Shown here piece by piece: positions 63,909 through 64,000 of a DNA stretch of 64,000 nt (position 1 is the stretch's first letter; each line of letters starts with the position of its first letter). The position numbers and the translations under genes are program-made. This stretch comes from Yamagishiella unicocca (Eukaryota > Chlorophyta > Chlorophyceae > Chlamydomonadales > Volvocaceae), in contig BDSL01000035.1 in the NCBI GenBank assembly GCA_003116995.1, positions 248,001-312,000 of the forward strand. The letters are read 5' to 3'. A model generated the notes under the pieces. That model did not search any database. It was not told the DNA's origin and was given only the letters and a program-made list of their open reading frames with translations.

Positions 63909-64000
63909 AGCGAAAGTCAGTCAGGCAGGCAGGCAAGGTATAGGTAGGTAGGCGGGGGCAGGGCGGGGTGATGCACTGCAGTGGGTGGGGCGGGAAGGAG

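Overview
The window is nuclear DNA of a GC-rich green alga, most likely a volvocine chlorophyte related to Chlamydomonas. The evidence is GC-rich coding sequence with many short GT-AG introns, TGTAA-type polyadenylation signals, a green-algal photosystem I antenna gene, a plastid NDC1-type dehydrogenase and a cytochrome c6A gene, a Chlamydomonas-style extracellular/transmembrane/TKL kinase, L1-like LINE and tyrosine-recombinase retroelement debris, and an intron-containing tRNA-Leu.

Layout. 1-21.2 kb is repeat-rich and nearly gene-free. It holds LINE 3' ends and a LINE reverse-transcriptase fragment, a decayed tyrosine-recombinase element (5.5-8.3 kb, minus strand), one tRNA-Leu(CAG) with an intron, coding-like exon blocks of unknown origin (2.5-3.7 kb), a 1.26-kb tandem array with a Gly-codon-like minisatellite (10.3-13.65 kb) and a ~0.3-kb-arm inverted repeat (15.3-16.0 kb). 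21.2-30.75 kb is a 14-exon receptor-like kinase gene (+). 33.5-37.2 kb is a two-exon F-box-like/leucine-rich-repeat gene (+). 39.0-48.7 kb is a plastid energy-conversion cluster: LHCI antenna protein (-), NDC1-type NAD(P)H dehydrogenase (-), and cytochrome c6A (+), the last two divergent. 50.5-57.5 kb is a mitochondrial carrier family gene (+), 57.8-59.8 kb a plant-type eIF4B gene (+), and 62.6-64 kb the 3' end of a KEA-type K+/H+ antiporter (-) whose 5' part lies outside the window.

I derived the exon structures by checking reading phase across each GT-AG junction. The kinase, LHCA, NDC1, cytochrome c6A and eIF4B models close in frame from ATG to stop; the carrier lacks a resolved first exon. 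Recognition of families rests on motifs and recalled family features, not on database searches.

The most unusual feature is a set of at least four short dispersed sequence families that sit almost exclusively inside introns of unrelated genes (kinase, F-box/LRR, NDC1, cytochrome c6A, carrier, KEA), in both orientations. They look like introner-type or MITE-like elements. Introns also carry many minisatellites. A second candidate for a functional system is the long inverted repeat at 15.3-16.0 kb, which could make a small-RNA-producing hairpin.
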